A stretch of DNA of 36,840 nucleotides from positions 1 through 36,840 of the forward strand of contig JAILCZ010000008.1 in assembly GCA_024689985.1 (NCBI GenBank), read 5' to 3'. Position 1 is the first letter of the stretch, and each line of letters begins with the position of its first letter. Below the pieces are notes generated by a model. The model worked only from the letters and a program-made list of their open reading frames with translations, searched no databases and was not told where the DNA came from. This DNA comes from Bacteroidales bacterium (GTDB taxonomy: Bacteria > Bacteroidota > Bacteroidia > Bacteroidales > UBA932). Positions 7,509 through 15,870 of this stretch are shown piece after piece. A program made the position numbers and the translations under genes.

Positions 7509-8714
7509 ATGAAGAAGTTAATTTTATCAGCCCTTACCGTTGCCCTCGTCGGCTGCTCGACCGCACCACAGGGCTTGAAAATGGCCAATCCGGCCGAATG
7601 TGGAATGGATCCTGAAAGGCTCGCTCTCTGCGACAGCGCAATCAACGCCTGCATCGCCAACAGCGATTTCCCGGGAGCCGTCCTCTCCATCGTACGTGGA
7701 GACAAGATCGTTTACCTCAAGGCCTATGGCTACAAGCAGGTCGTTCCGGACACTCTCGCTATGCCGGTTGACGGAATCTTCGACCTTGCCAGTGTCAGCA
7801 AGACCGTCGGCACCACCCTTTCGTTCCTTCAGCTCGTAGAGGACGGCCAGGTACGTCTCCAGGACAACGTTAACAAGTATATTCCAGAATTCCAGCCTTG
7901 GGTTGATCCTGAGACAGGTGAAAAGGTGAACATCGAAATCTGTGACCTGCTCACCCACTCTTCAGGTCTCGACGCTTATGCCAATGCGAATGATATGGTG
8001 GCTCTCTATGGAGAGAACCAGCCTGATTCCCTTATGCATTACATCGCTACAAGGTCAGGCCGCAACTTCAGGCCTAAGACTGATTTCAGGTACAGCTGCC
8101 TCAATTTCATCACCCTTCAGAACATTCTTCAGAAGGTGACGGGAATGACCCTCGCAGAATATGCCCAGAAGAATGTCTTCGACGTTCTCGGACTCAAGAA
8201 CACCTGCTATATGCCATCTGAGGATATGTACCCTAGATGCATCCCTACGGAAATCCAGCCTGACGGCAAGCCTCTTGTCGGAAAGGTGCACGACCCTCTC
8301 GCCCGTCTTATGAACGGAGGCAATTCTGGAAACGCAGGAGTCTTCTCTACCGCAGAGGATCTTTCAGTCATCGCTGCTGCCATTATGAACGGCGGTGCAA
8401 TCAACGGAAAGCGCATTCTCAGCCCTCTTACCGTGAAGACAATGTCAACCGTTCCTTCAAACATCGACCCTAAGATCGGCCGCGGCCTCGGTTTCGACAT
8501 CAACAGCGACTACTCTTCAAACAAGGGCAATCTCTTCGGTGACGAGGGCGTAATCTGCCATACCGGCTATACGGGAACATCCTGGGTAATGGACCTCAAG
8601 ACGAAGACGGCTGTCATCCTTCTTACCAATCGCGCACATCCTTACGATGGCGGTGCCGCAGTTCCGATCCGTACCAAGATCGCCAACATCGTAGCAAGCG
8701 CCATTATGGAATAG
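7509..8714 (+). CDS. Lipoprotein serine hydrolase, beta-lactamase/esterase (class C) fold
   Basis: The 401-residue product starts with a lipoprotein signal ending LVGC (C16), so it is probably anchored in the envelope. The penicillin-binding/beta-lactamase fold is shown by the SxxK motif SVSK (S95, K98), the tyrosine motif RYSCLNF (Y195) and HTG (H351-G353) in place of KTG. In relatives the second motif is usually YSN or YSD; here the third residue is Cys. Such proteins are peptidoglycan-directed peptidases or esterases more often than true beta-lactamases, and I would not call resistance. It is the last gene of the glyS operon and is followed by a terminator at 8749-8784. Confidence 0.88.
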   Translation: MKKLILSALTVALVGCSTAPQGLKMANPAECGMDPERLALCDSAINACIANSDFPGAVLSIVRGDKIVYLKAYGYKQVVPDTLAMPVDGIFDLASVSKTVGTTLSFLQLVEDGQVRLQDNVNKYIPEFQPWVDPETGEKVNIEICDLLTHSSGLDAYANANDMVALYGENQPDSLMHYIATRSGRNFRPKTDFRYSCLNFITLQNILQKVTGMTLAEYAQKNVFDVLGLKNTCYMPSEDMYPRCIPTEIQPDGKPLVGKVHDPLARLMNGGNSGNAGVFSTAEDLSVIAAAIMNGGAINGKRILSPLTVKTMSTVPSNIDPKIGRGLGFDINSDYSSNKGNLFGDEGVICHTGYTGTSWVMDLKTKTAVILLTNRAHPYDGGAAVPIRTKIANIVASAIME

Positions 8715-8748
8715 CACCAGTATAGAAATAAACTGTAAAATAGATTTG

Positions 8749-8784
8749 ACGGCAGGTAAATGATTATTTACCTGTCGTTTTTTT
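8749..8784 (+). terminator. Rho-independent terminator after the glyS operon
   Basis: A 13-bp stem (8749-8761 with 8766-8778, one G-T pair) with a 4-nt loop runs into a run of seven T at 8778-8784. Its right arm overlaps the last codons of convergent dnaE, so one sequence serves as terminator and as coding DNA. Confidence 0.85.
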
Positions 8785-11700
8785 GATTGTGTAGGATATG
8801 CCCATTTCCTTCAGGGCCCTGAGGAAGTCCGGAGTGATTGCTATGTGGAACTTCTTCGAGTAGAATTCGATGTTGTACTTCGTCTTAGGATCGTAGAGGT
8901 ACAGGTTGAGGCTCACGTTGCCCTTGTTGTTCCTGAGGAGCTTGACGAGGTCTTTCCTGAATTCTTCGTTCAGCTGAGGGGTCGTGATGTGGATGCTGAA
9001 TTCCTTGAGATAGGTATCCACCACATTTCCCAGGAGCATCATTCCTGAAATCACGAAGGCGTACGGGCTGGTCTTGCCCTGGGCGCGCTCCTCCCTCTTG
9101 ATGAAATACTTCTCCTTTGCGTCGCCCTCGATGAAGAGGTAGGCGTGAAGCGTTATGTAAGGCGCGTATTTCTCACAGTCCTTGCCGAAGAGGGCAAGTT
9201 CGTAGGTTCCGCTGTAATCCTCGATCGTGGCCTTTATGTACGGTTTGCCGGTCTTGGTGGTCATATCCTTGCGGTCGGTCACGATTCCGCATACGACGAG
9301 CTTCTCAGGCTTCTTTTCGGCCTCTGCGGCGTTGACTCTGGCGTCAATCGAAGTGAGCTCGCAGTTGGTGAAGTTATCGATCTCGAACTGGTACTGGTCG
9401 AGAGGGTGGGATGACAGATACATACCCACGAGCTCCTTCTCCTTCTGGAGTTTCACAAGGAGATCTTCCTCGTCGGCAACCTCAGGCATTTCCGGGCGCA
9501 CAGGCTTGAGTTCTTCCACTTCGCCGAACAAGGATCCGGCTGCGTCCATTTCGTCGTTCCTGACGCGTTCTGCGTACCTTACGAGCTCATCTATGAACAT
9601 CTCTCCGCTCTTTCCCGGAGTGAAGAACTGTTTGCGCTTGTATCCGAATGAATCCAGGGCTCCCGTATTCACGAGGCTTTCGAGGGATTTGCGGTTCACA
9701 GTGCCTCCGAGTCTCTCCATAAAGTCATAGACGTCGGCATAAAGTCCGTTCTCCGCCCTGTCATTGAGGATGGCATCGGTGATGTTGGCTCCGAAACCCT
9801 TGATGCCTCCGAAGCCGAAGCGGATGTCTCCGTCCTTGTTCACGATGAATTCCTGGCCGGACTCGTTCACATCCGGGCTGAGGACCTTCACCTTATGGTA
9901 TTTGCAGTCCTCGAGAATCTTCTTGCGCTCGTCCATCGAATCGAGGGCGCAGCTGAGGTTCGCAGCGAGGAATTCTGCAGTGTAGTGGCATTTGAGCCAG
10001 CCAGTCTGGTAGCTTACCCAGGCATAGCAGGTCGCGTGGGATTTGTTGAAGGCGTACTGGGCGAATTTCTCCCAGTCCTTCCAGATCTTGTCAAGGGTCT
10101 TTTCAGGGTGGCCGTTTGCCATACCGCCCTTCATAAACTTGTCCTTGAGCTCCATCATCACGGCAATCTGCTTCTTTCCCATCGCCTTTCGGAGCTTGTC
10201 GGCCTCACCCTTGGTAAAGCCTGCGAGCTTTTGTGACAGAAGCATCACCTGCTCCTGGTATACAGTCACTCCGTAGGTGTCCTCGAGGTATTCCTGCATT
10301 TCCGGCAGGTCGTACTCGATAGGCTCGGTGCCGAGCTTTCTGGCTACGAATGAAGGGATGTAGTCCATAGGTCCCGGACGATAGAGGGCGTTCATCGCGA
10401 TGAGGTCCTCGACACGTTCAGGATGGAGTTTCTGGAGCCATTCTTTCATACCTGGAGATTCGAACTGGAAGACGACGGTCGTGTCACCGCGTCCGTAGAG
10501 CTCGAGCGTCTCCTTGTCTTTCTTGGAAATGGCTTCTATGTCGATGTCAATGCCGTGACGGGCTTTGATGTTGTCGAGTGTCTTGTGGATGATGGACAGG
10601 GTGTTGAGGCCCAGGAAGTCCATCTTGAGCATTCCTACTTCCTCGATGTAGTGGCCGTCATACTGTGATGTCCAGACGTCGAGTCCTGTATCCTTGTCCT
10701 TTGAGAGGCAGATCGGGATGTAGTCCGTAAGGTTGCCTCGTCCGATGATGGTGGCGCAGGCGTGCATTCCGACCTGGCGGATGCTTCCTTCCAGTTGGAG
10801 TGCGTATTTGAGGACTTCCTTGTTGATTTCCGTGCCGTGTTCAAGTTCTTCCTTGAACTCAGGAACGAGACGGAAGCAGTTCTTGAGGTTGATCTTTGCA
10901 TCGACTTCCTCCATTCCCTTCTGATACCATTTCTTTACGGTTCTCTTCTGTCCTGGATTGTCCGGATCGTCCTCTTCGACGTCCTTCTCATAGGATTTGA
11001 AGCCCTTCTTGAGTTCGTCGAGCTTCGGGTTGAACGGATACTCCTTCTCCACCATCTCGCTCAGACGGTCCGGGACCATCTTCGTAAGACGGTTGGATTC
11101 CTCCACGCTGAGTCCGGAAATTCGTGCAACGTCCTTTATGGCTGATTTCGCGGCCATAGTACCGAAGGTGATCACTCGGGATACGTGGTCTGCGTTGTAT
11201 TTGTCTTCTACGTATTTGTGGGCCTTGCCGAGGTCCTCGAAATCGACGTCGATATCAGGCATACTGATACGGTCCGGGTTGAGGAAACGCTCGAACAGGA
11301 GGTCGTACTCAATCGGGTCGAGATTGGTGATACCGAGGCAGTATGCCACTACGGAGCCGGCGGCCGATCCACGGCCAGGGCCCACCATCGAGCCTGATGC
11401 CCTTGATGCGGCGATGTAGTCCTGCACGATGAGGAAGTAGTCCGGGAATCCCATTCGGCATATGGTCTTGAGCTCGAAGTCAATTCTGTCCGAATGTACC
11501 TTGTCGCTTACGGCGTCCCCGTAGCGCTTCTTCGCTCCCTCATAGGTCAGGTGGCAGAGGAAAGCTACCGAATAGGTGAATTCCACGCCTCGGTCGTTTC
11601 CTTCCTTGTCTGTCCTTCCCACGTCTATGACGTCCTTGTATTTCTCCAGATGGGCGTCGATGTTCTTCATAAATTCAGGGTCGATCTCGAACTTCGGAAG

Positions 11701-12573
11701 GACGTGGCCCCTGTCTATCGTATAGTTTTCGCACTTGTCCGCAATCTCCAGGGATGTAGCCAGCACTTCCGGATGGTCAGGGAAGAGGGCGAGCATTTCT
11801 TCCTCGCTCTTGATGTATTCCTGCTGGGTGTAGTGCAGACGGTTCGGGTCGTCGATCATCGCGTTCGTCGTGAGGCAGATAAGCCTGTCGTGCGCCGGTC
11901 CGTCTTCCTTGCGGATGAAGTGGGCGTCGTTCGTGCAGACGACCTTCACTCCCATCTCCTTAGAGAGCTTGAAGATCTCCTCGTTGACGATCTTCTGCTG
12001 CTCGTACACTTCGAGGGAAAGTCCAGGGACTTCCGTCTTGTGGAGCATCACCTCGAGGTAATAGTCCTCTCCGAAGACTCTCTTATGCCATTCAATGGCT
12101 TTCTTCGCGCCTTCTATGTCTCCTGCAATGATGTCCTTCGGTATCTCTCCGGCAAGACAGGCAGAGCAGCAGATGAGGTTCTCGTGGTATTTCTCTATGA
12201 TCTCGTGGGTGACCCTCGGCTTTCCGTAGTACGAGCCCTCGATGTGTCCGGTGGACACGATCTTCATAAGGTTCTTGTAGCCGTCGTAGTTCTTCGCGAG
12301 AAGGATGAGGTGGTAGTATGCCCTGTGGGCGGAGTCCTTGAGCTTATGGTCGTAGTGTCTTGTCACATAGACCTCGCATCCTACGATAGGCTTCACGCTC
12401 GGATGTTTCTTCGCGAATTTGAAGAACTCCTTGACACCATACATATTGCCGTGGTCGGTGATGGCGATTGCGGGCATACCAAGTTCCTCGACTCTGTCGA
12501 AGAGTTTGTTGATTGCCGAAAAACCATCAAGGATGGAGTATTGCGTATGGACGTGAAGATGTACGAAGGACAT
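8764..12573 (-). CDS. dnaE: DNA polymerase III alpha subunit
   Basis: This is the replicative polymerase catalytic subunit, 1269 residues, typical for Bacteroidota DnaE. The domains in order are: PHP domain (HLHVHTQYSILDG near residue 6), palm with the metal-binding Asp residues in MPDIDVDFEDLG (about residues 436-447), FGTMAAKSAIKDVAR, the fingers region with YRPGPMDYIPSFV, tandem helix-hairpin-helix region, then an OB-fold (VVCGIVTDRKDMTTKTGKPY) and a short C-terminal tail. The gene has its own promoter at 12596-12626, placed in the terminator of upstream secDF. The TAA stop overlaps the convergent terminator of the serine hydrolase. No truncation is seen. Confidence 0.97.
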   Translation of the reverse strand: MSFVHLHVHTQYSILDGFSAINKLFDRVEELGMPAIAITDHGNMYGVKEFFKFAKKHPSVKPIVGCEVYVTRHYDHKLKDSAHRAYYHLILLAKNYDGYKNLMKIVSTGHIEGSYYGKPRVTHEIIEKYHENLICCSACLAGEIPKDIIAGDIEGAKKAIEWHKRVFGEDYYLEVMLHKTEVPGLSLEVYEQQKIVNEEIFKLSKEMGVKVVCTNDAHFIRKEDGPAHDRLICLTTNAMIDDPNRLHYTQQEYIKSEEEMLALFPDHPEVLATSLEIADKCENYTIDRGHVLPKFEIDPEFMKNIDAHLEKYKDVIDVGRTDKEGNDRGVEFTYSVAFLCHLTYEGAKKRYGDAVSDKVHSDRIDFELKTICRMGFPDYFLIVQDYIAASRASGSMVGPGRGSAAGSVVAYCLGITNLDPIEYDLLFERFLNPDRISMPDIDVDFEDLGKAHKYVEDKYNADHVSRVITFGTMAAKSAIKDVARISGLSVEESNRLTKMVPDRLSEMVEKEYPFNPKLDELKKGFKSYEKDVEEDDPDNPGQKRTVKKWYQKGMEEVDAKINLKNCFRLVPEFKEELEHGTEINKEVLKYALQLEGSIRQVGMHACATIIGRGNLTDYIPICLSKDKDTGLDVWTSQYDGHYIEEVGMLKMDFLGLNTLSIIHKTLDNIKARHGIDIDIEAISKKDKETLELYGRGDTTVVFQFESPGMKEWLQKLHPERVEDLIAMNALYRPGPMDYIPSFVARKLGTEPIEYDLPEMQEYLEDTYGVTVYQEQVMLLSQKLAGFTKGEADKLRKAMGKKQIAVMMELKDKFMKGGMANGHPEKTLDKIWKDWEKFAQYAFNKSHATCYAWVSYQTGWLKCHYTAEFLAANLSCALDSMDERKKILEDCKYHKVKVLSPDVNESGQEFIVNKDGDIRFGFGGIKGFGANITDAILNDRAENGLYADVYDFMERLGGTVNRKSLESLVNTGALDSFGYKRKQFFTPGKSGEMFIDELVRYAERVRNDEMDAAGSLFGEVEELKPVRPEMPEVADEEDLLVKLQKEKELVGMYLSSHPLDQYQFEIDNFTNCELTSIDARVNAAEAEKKPEKLVVCGIVTDRKDMTTKTGKPYIKATIEDYSGTYELALFGKDCEKYAPYITLHAYLFIEGDAKEKYFIKREERAQGKTSPYAFVISGMMLLGNVVDTYLKEFSIHITTPQLNEEFRKDLVKLLRNNKGNVSLNLYLYDPKTKYNIEFYSKKFHIAITPDFLRALKEMGISYTIKKTTGK

Positions 12574-12595
12574 AGGCGATAAGTCAAGAGGATAG

Positions 12596-12626
12596 CAAAG
12601 TTAACCAAAAACGCCCGATAAGCAAA
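12596..12626 (-). promoter_or_regulatory. Promoter for dnaE
   Basis: On the minus strand TTTG (12626 to 12623) is followed after exactly 19 nt by TAACTTTG (12603 to 12596), a full match to the Bacteroidota -33/-7 consensus. The -33 box falls in the loop of the secDF terminator hairpin. The -7 box ends 22 nt before the dnaE ATG. Confidence 0.75.
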
Positions 12627-12640
12627 GCTCGTCGGGCGTT
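12607..12640 (-). terminator. Rho-independent terminator after secDF
   Basis: A 9-bp GC-rich stem (12632-12640 with 12610-12618) with a small AGC/GCT inner helix is followed on the minus strand by a run of T at 12611-12607. It separates secDF from dnaE. Confidence 0.8.
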
Positions 12641-12678
12641 AAATTGGAAATTATGTTAAAATGCTGAATATCAGTATT

Positions 12679-15600
12679 TTACTTGTTCTCAGCCTTCTTT
12701 GCAGCAGCCTTCTTCGTTGCGTCGAACATAATAGGCGTTCCGATGAAGATTGATGCGTAGGTACCGAAGCAGATACCGAGGATGAGGGCAACTGAAAGAC
12801 CTCTGATTGACTCACCACCGAAGATTGCGATTGCAAGCATAACGATGAGGGTTGATACTGAGGTGTTGACCGTACGTGTGAGGGTGCTGTTGAGAGCCTG
12901 GTTCACATTGTCCTTGAAGTCTGCGTTTGGATGCATCTGCTTGAACTCACGGATACGGTCGAAGATAACCACGTTATCGTTGATTGCGTAACCGATGATC
13001 GTAAGGATTGCGGCGATGAAGGTCTGGTCAACGTCAAGGTTGAACGGAAGGATTCCACTGAAGAGTGAGAAGAATCCGATCACGATGATTGCGGTGTGTG
13101 CAAGTGATGCTACACCACCGAGACCCCAGGTCCAGCCGTTGAATCTTACTGCGATGTATGCGAAGATTACGAGGAGCGCGAGGAGAACGGCGATGATGGC
13201 GTCTCTCTTCATATCGTTGGCGATTGTAGGACCAACCTTGTCAGAAGATACGATACCTACTGCGCTGTCGCTTGTTGACGTGCGGAATTCCTCGAATGAG
13301 ATTTCATCCTTGAAGAGGCCCTTGAGTGCTGAGTAGAGCTTCTGCTCAACCTCTGCGTCAACTGTGGTTGACTCTTCTTCGTTCTTGTACTGTGTGGTGA
13401 TCTTCATCTGTGACTCGCCACCGAACTGCTTGACCTCTGCTGAAGCTCCTTCGAATGCCTCAACTACGACTCCGCGGACCTGCTCGGCTGTAACGCCCTG
13501 GTCGAAGCGTACCACATAGGTACGGCCACCTGTGAAGTCAACACCATAGGTGAAGCCCTTGAAGGTGATTGATGCGAGGGAGATGAGGATGAGAGCACCT
13601 GAGATTGCGTAAGAGTACTTCTTCTTGTCGATGAAGTTGATCTTGGTGTTCTTGAGGAAGTTCTTTGTGAAGTTGTTCTCGAATGTAACGTTCTTGCCCT
13701 TCTCCACGCGGCCGTCAATGATGAGTCGTGTGATGAAGATTGAAGTTACGATTGAGGTGATGATACCGATGATGAGGGTCGTTGCGAAGCCCTGTACAGG
13801 ACCTGAACCGAATACGAAGAGAACGATACCGGTAAGGATCGTGGTCACCTGACCGTCGATGATTGCTGAGTATGCATTGCTGTAACCGTCAGCGACAGCC
13901 TTTCCGAGACCCTTGCCTGCTGCAAGTTCCTCCTTGATTCGTTCATATATGATCACGTTCGCATCGACGGCCATACCCATCGTGAGGACGAGACCTGCGA
14001 TACCAGGGAGGGTGAGGACGGCGCCGAAGCTTACGAGCGTTCCGAAGAGGAAGAGCACGTTGCAGAGGAGAGCGATGTCAGCTACGACACCAGCGCCCTG
14101 GTAGAAGAATATCATATAGATGAGGATGAGGCAGAATGCGATGATGAATGAAATCATACCGGCATTGATTGACTCGGCACCGAGTGAAGGTCCTACGACC
14201 TGCTCCTGGATGATCTGTGCAGGTGCAGGAAGCTTACCTGACTTGAGCACGTTCACGAGGTCAGTTGCCTCTTCTACGTCGAAGTTACCTGAGATCTCAG
14301 AGTTTCCTCCTTCGATCTTCTGGTTGACTGTAGGATAAGAATATACCATTCCGTCGAGGACGATTGCTACCTGACGGCCGATGTTGTCTCCAGTGAGACG
14401 GGCCCAGGTTGCGGCGCCTTCAGCGTTCATTGTCATTGATACGGTAGGTGCGCCTGAACCGCCCTTTCCTGCGTTGTAAGATACGCGGGCATCTGCTACT
14501 GCGCCACCGTCGAGAGGTGCCTTGCCGTCACGTGCTGAAGCCTTGATGGCTACGAGCTCGTAGATGTTCTGGCCAGGCATATACTGTGATGGCTTCACAG
14601 ACCACATAGGACGGAAGTCAGGAGGGAAGATTCCTGCAACCTGAGGCATTGCGAAGAACTTGTTGATCTTCGCGGTGTCACCTGCCATTGCGAAACCGAT
14701 GCAGGCGTTGTTGTTCATTCCTGAAGGGGAAAGAACTGCGAAGAGAGGGTTCTGCTTCTTGTATGCCTCTGTCTGTGCTGATGTCTCTGATTCCTGTGCG
14801 AGCTCCTCTCCGAGGATGCTCTTTGTGGTGTCAGCAGCCTCTGTGGCAACTTCCTCAGCCTCCTCTGATGCGAGGATCGTAGCGAGGGTTGAGTTTGCCT
14901 CCTGGAGGAAGCCGGAAACCTCGTCAAATCTGTAGGTTGTCCAGAACTCGAGGGATGCTGTTCCCTGGAGCAGCTTTCTTACACGCTCAGGCTCCTTTAC
15001 ACCAGGGAGCTCGACGAGGATACGACCGCTGTTGCCGATCTTCTGGATTGATGGCTGGGTTACGCCGAAACGGTCGATACGGTTTCTGAGGACGTTGAAT
15101 GAGTTGTTGATTGCGCTCTCTGCCTCAGTTCTGATGACTGAAAGAACCTCGTCGTCTGATGTCTCAGGCTTGATTTTCTCTCTCATCTCGTATGTTCCGA
15201 AGATGGATGCAAGTCTCTTTCCGCCGCTTACCTGCTTCCAGGCATCGCCGAAGAGAGTGATGAAGTCTTCACGTGAATTTACGCTGTTCTTCTTCGCGAG
15301 TGCGAGAGCCTCAGCGAATTCTGCTGACTTGTTGTTTTCTGCGAGGGCCTTTACGAGGTCTTCAAGCTGAACCTGAAGCATCACGTTCATACCGCCCTTG
15401 AGGTCAAGACCGAGGTTGATCTCCTTTGCCTTGACGTCCTTGAATGTGTAACCGAAGTAAACCTTCTCAGCAGAAATTGAGTCAATGTACCATCTGTTCT
15501 GGTCTTTTCTGATTGAGTCGAGGTAGAATGCCTGGGCTTCTGCAGGGACTTTGCTGAATTCTGCGCTCTTCTGAGCGGCAACAACAGCGTTCTCGGCAAA

Positions 15601-15711
15601 TTTAGCGGCCTTCTTTTCCTGCATTGATGTTACTGCAGTGAAGGAAAGCTGCCAAACGCAAGCGAGACCAAGAAGGCCAGCCACGATTTTAATTGCACCT
15701 TTGCTTTGCAT
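12679..15711 (-). CDS. secDF: Protein translocase subunit SecDF (fused SecD and SecF)
   Basis: SecDF uses the proton motive force to pull secreted proteins through SecYEG from the periplasmic side. The 1010-residue chain carries both halves. SecD part: an N-terminal membrane helix, the GLDLKGGMNVML motif at about residue 101, a large periplasmic P1 domain (with an Ala/Glu/Thr-rich insert), then a helix cluster with GMAVDANVIIYERIKEEL. SecF part, from about residue 690: a new first helix, YGVDFTGGRTYVVRF, and the second proton-channel motif GYAINDNVVIFDRIRE. Such fusions are normal in Bacteroidota. The C-terminus is Ala/Lys-rich. A promoter at 15786-15816 and a leader hairpin precede the gene. 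Confidence 0.97.
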   Translation of the reverse strand: MQSKGAIKIVAGLLGLACVWQLSFTAVTSMQEKKAAKFAENAVVAAQKSAEFSKVPAEAQAFYLDSIRKDQNRWYIDSISAEKVYFGYTFKDVKAKEINLGLDLKGGMNVMLQVQLEDLVKALAENNKSAEFAEALALAKKNSVNSREDFITLFGDAWKQVSGGKRLASIFGTYEMREKIKPETSDDEVLSVIRTEAESAINNSFNVLRNRIDRFGVTQPSIQKIGNSGRILVELPGVKEPERVRKLLQGTASLEFWTTYRFDEVSGFLQEANSTLATILASEEAEEVATEAADTTKSILGEELAQESETSAQTEAYKKQNPLFAVLSPSGMNNNACIGFAMAGDTAKINKFFAMPQVAGIFPPDFRPMWSVKPSQYMPGQNIYELVAIKASARDGKAPLDGGAVADARVSYNAGKGGSGAPTVSMTMNAEGAATWARLTGDNIGRQVAIVLDGMVYSYPTVNQKIEGGNSEISGNFDVEEATDLVNVLKSGKLPAPAQIIQEQVVGPSLGAESINAGMISFIIAFCLILIYMIFFYQGAGVVADIALLCNVLFLFGTLVSFGAVLTLPGIAGLVLTMGMAVDANVIIYERIKEELAAGKGLGKAVADGYSNAYSAIIDGQVTTILTGIVLFVFGSGPVQGFATTLIIGIITSIVTSIFITRLIIDGRVEKGKNVTFENNFTKNFLKNTKINFIDKKKYSYAISGALILISLASITFKGFTYGVDFTGGRTYVVRFDQGVTAEQVRGVVVEAFEGASAEVKQFGGESQMKITTQYKNEEESTTVDAEVEQKLYSALKGLFKDEISFEEFRTSTSDSAVGIVSSDKVGPTIANDMKRDAIIAVLLALLVIFAYIAVRFNGWTWGLGGVASLAHTAIIVIGFFSLFSGILPFNLDVDQTFIAAILTIIGYAINDNVVIFDRIREFKQMHPNADFKDNVNQALNSTLTRTVNTSVSTLIVMLAIAIFGGESIRGLSVALILGICFGTYASIFIGTPIMFDATKKAAAKKAENK

Positions 15712-15753
15712 GATAATTATTTGTTTTTCTTAATTGATTTCCGGTTATTAAAA

Positions 15754-15768
15754 GCTGCAATGTGCAGC
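15754..15768 (-). promoter_or_regulatory. Hairpin in the secDF leader
   Basis: GCTGCA and TGCAGC form a 6-bp stem with a 3-nt loop, followed on the minus strand by TTTTAATAA. It lies between the predicted secDF promoter and the start codon. It could be a weak attenuator or simply a leader structure. Confidence 0.4.
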
Positions 15769-15785
15769 CTTGGCAAATTAGCTTA

Positions 15786-15816
15786 CAAATCTACTGATTT
15801 TTTCCCGATAAAGAAA
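15786..15816 (-). promoter_or_regulatory. Promoter for secDF
   Basis: TAGATTTG (15793 to 15786) on the minus strand matches the -7 box, with TTTC (15816 to 15813) 19 nt upstream as an imperfect -33 box. The predicted leader is about 65-70 nt and includes the hairpin at 15754-15768. Confidence 0.55.
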
Positions 15817-15835
15817 TTTTATGGCGTATAATTAG

Positions 15836-15843
15836 TACATTTG
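15836..15843 (+). promoter_or_regulatory. -7 promoter box for the PD40/SPOR gene
   Basis: TACATTTG matches TAnnTTTG. It ends 27 nt before the ATG at 15871 and covers the alternative TTG start at 15841, which rules that start out. No clear -33 box. Confidence 0.55.
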
Positions 15844-15870
15844 CACGTTGTTTCAGAAGGATTTGGGGTA

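Noticed and set aside
7509..8714. Reading this gene as an antibiotic-resistance beta-lactamase
   Set aside because: The SxxK/YSx/HTG set is shared by many esterases and peptidases, and the HTG and YSC variants do not favour a true class C beta-lactamase.
11494..12582. Long open frame of 362 codons on the plus strand
   Set aside because: It lies wholly opposite dnaE, whose PHP domain it mirrors. Its Val/Leu/Arg-rich translation shows no family motif and it is a codon-bias shadow.
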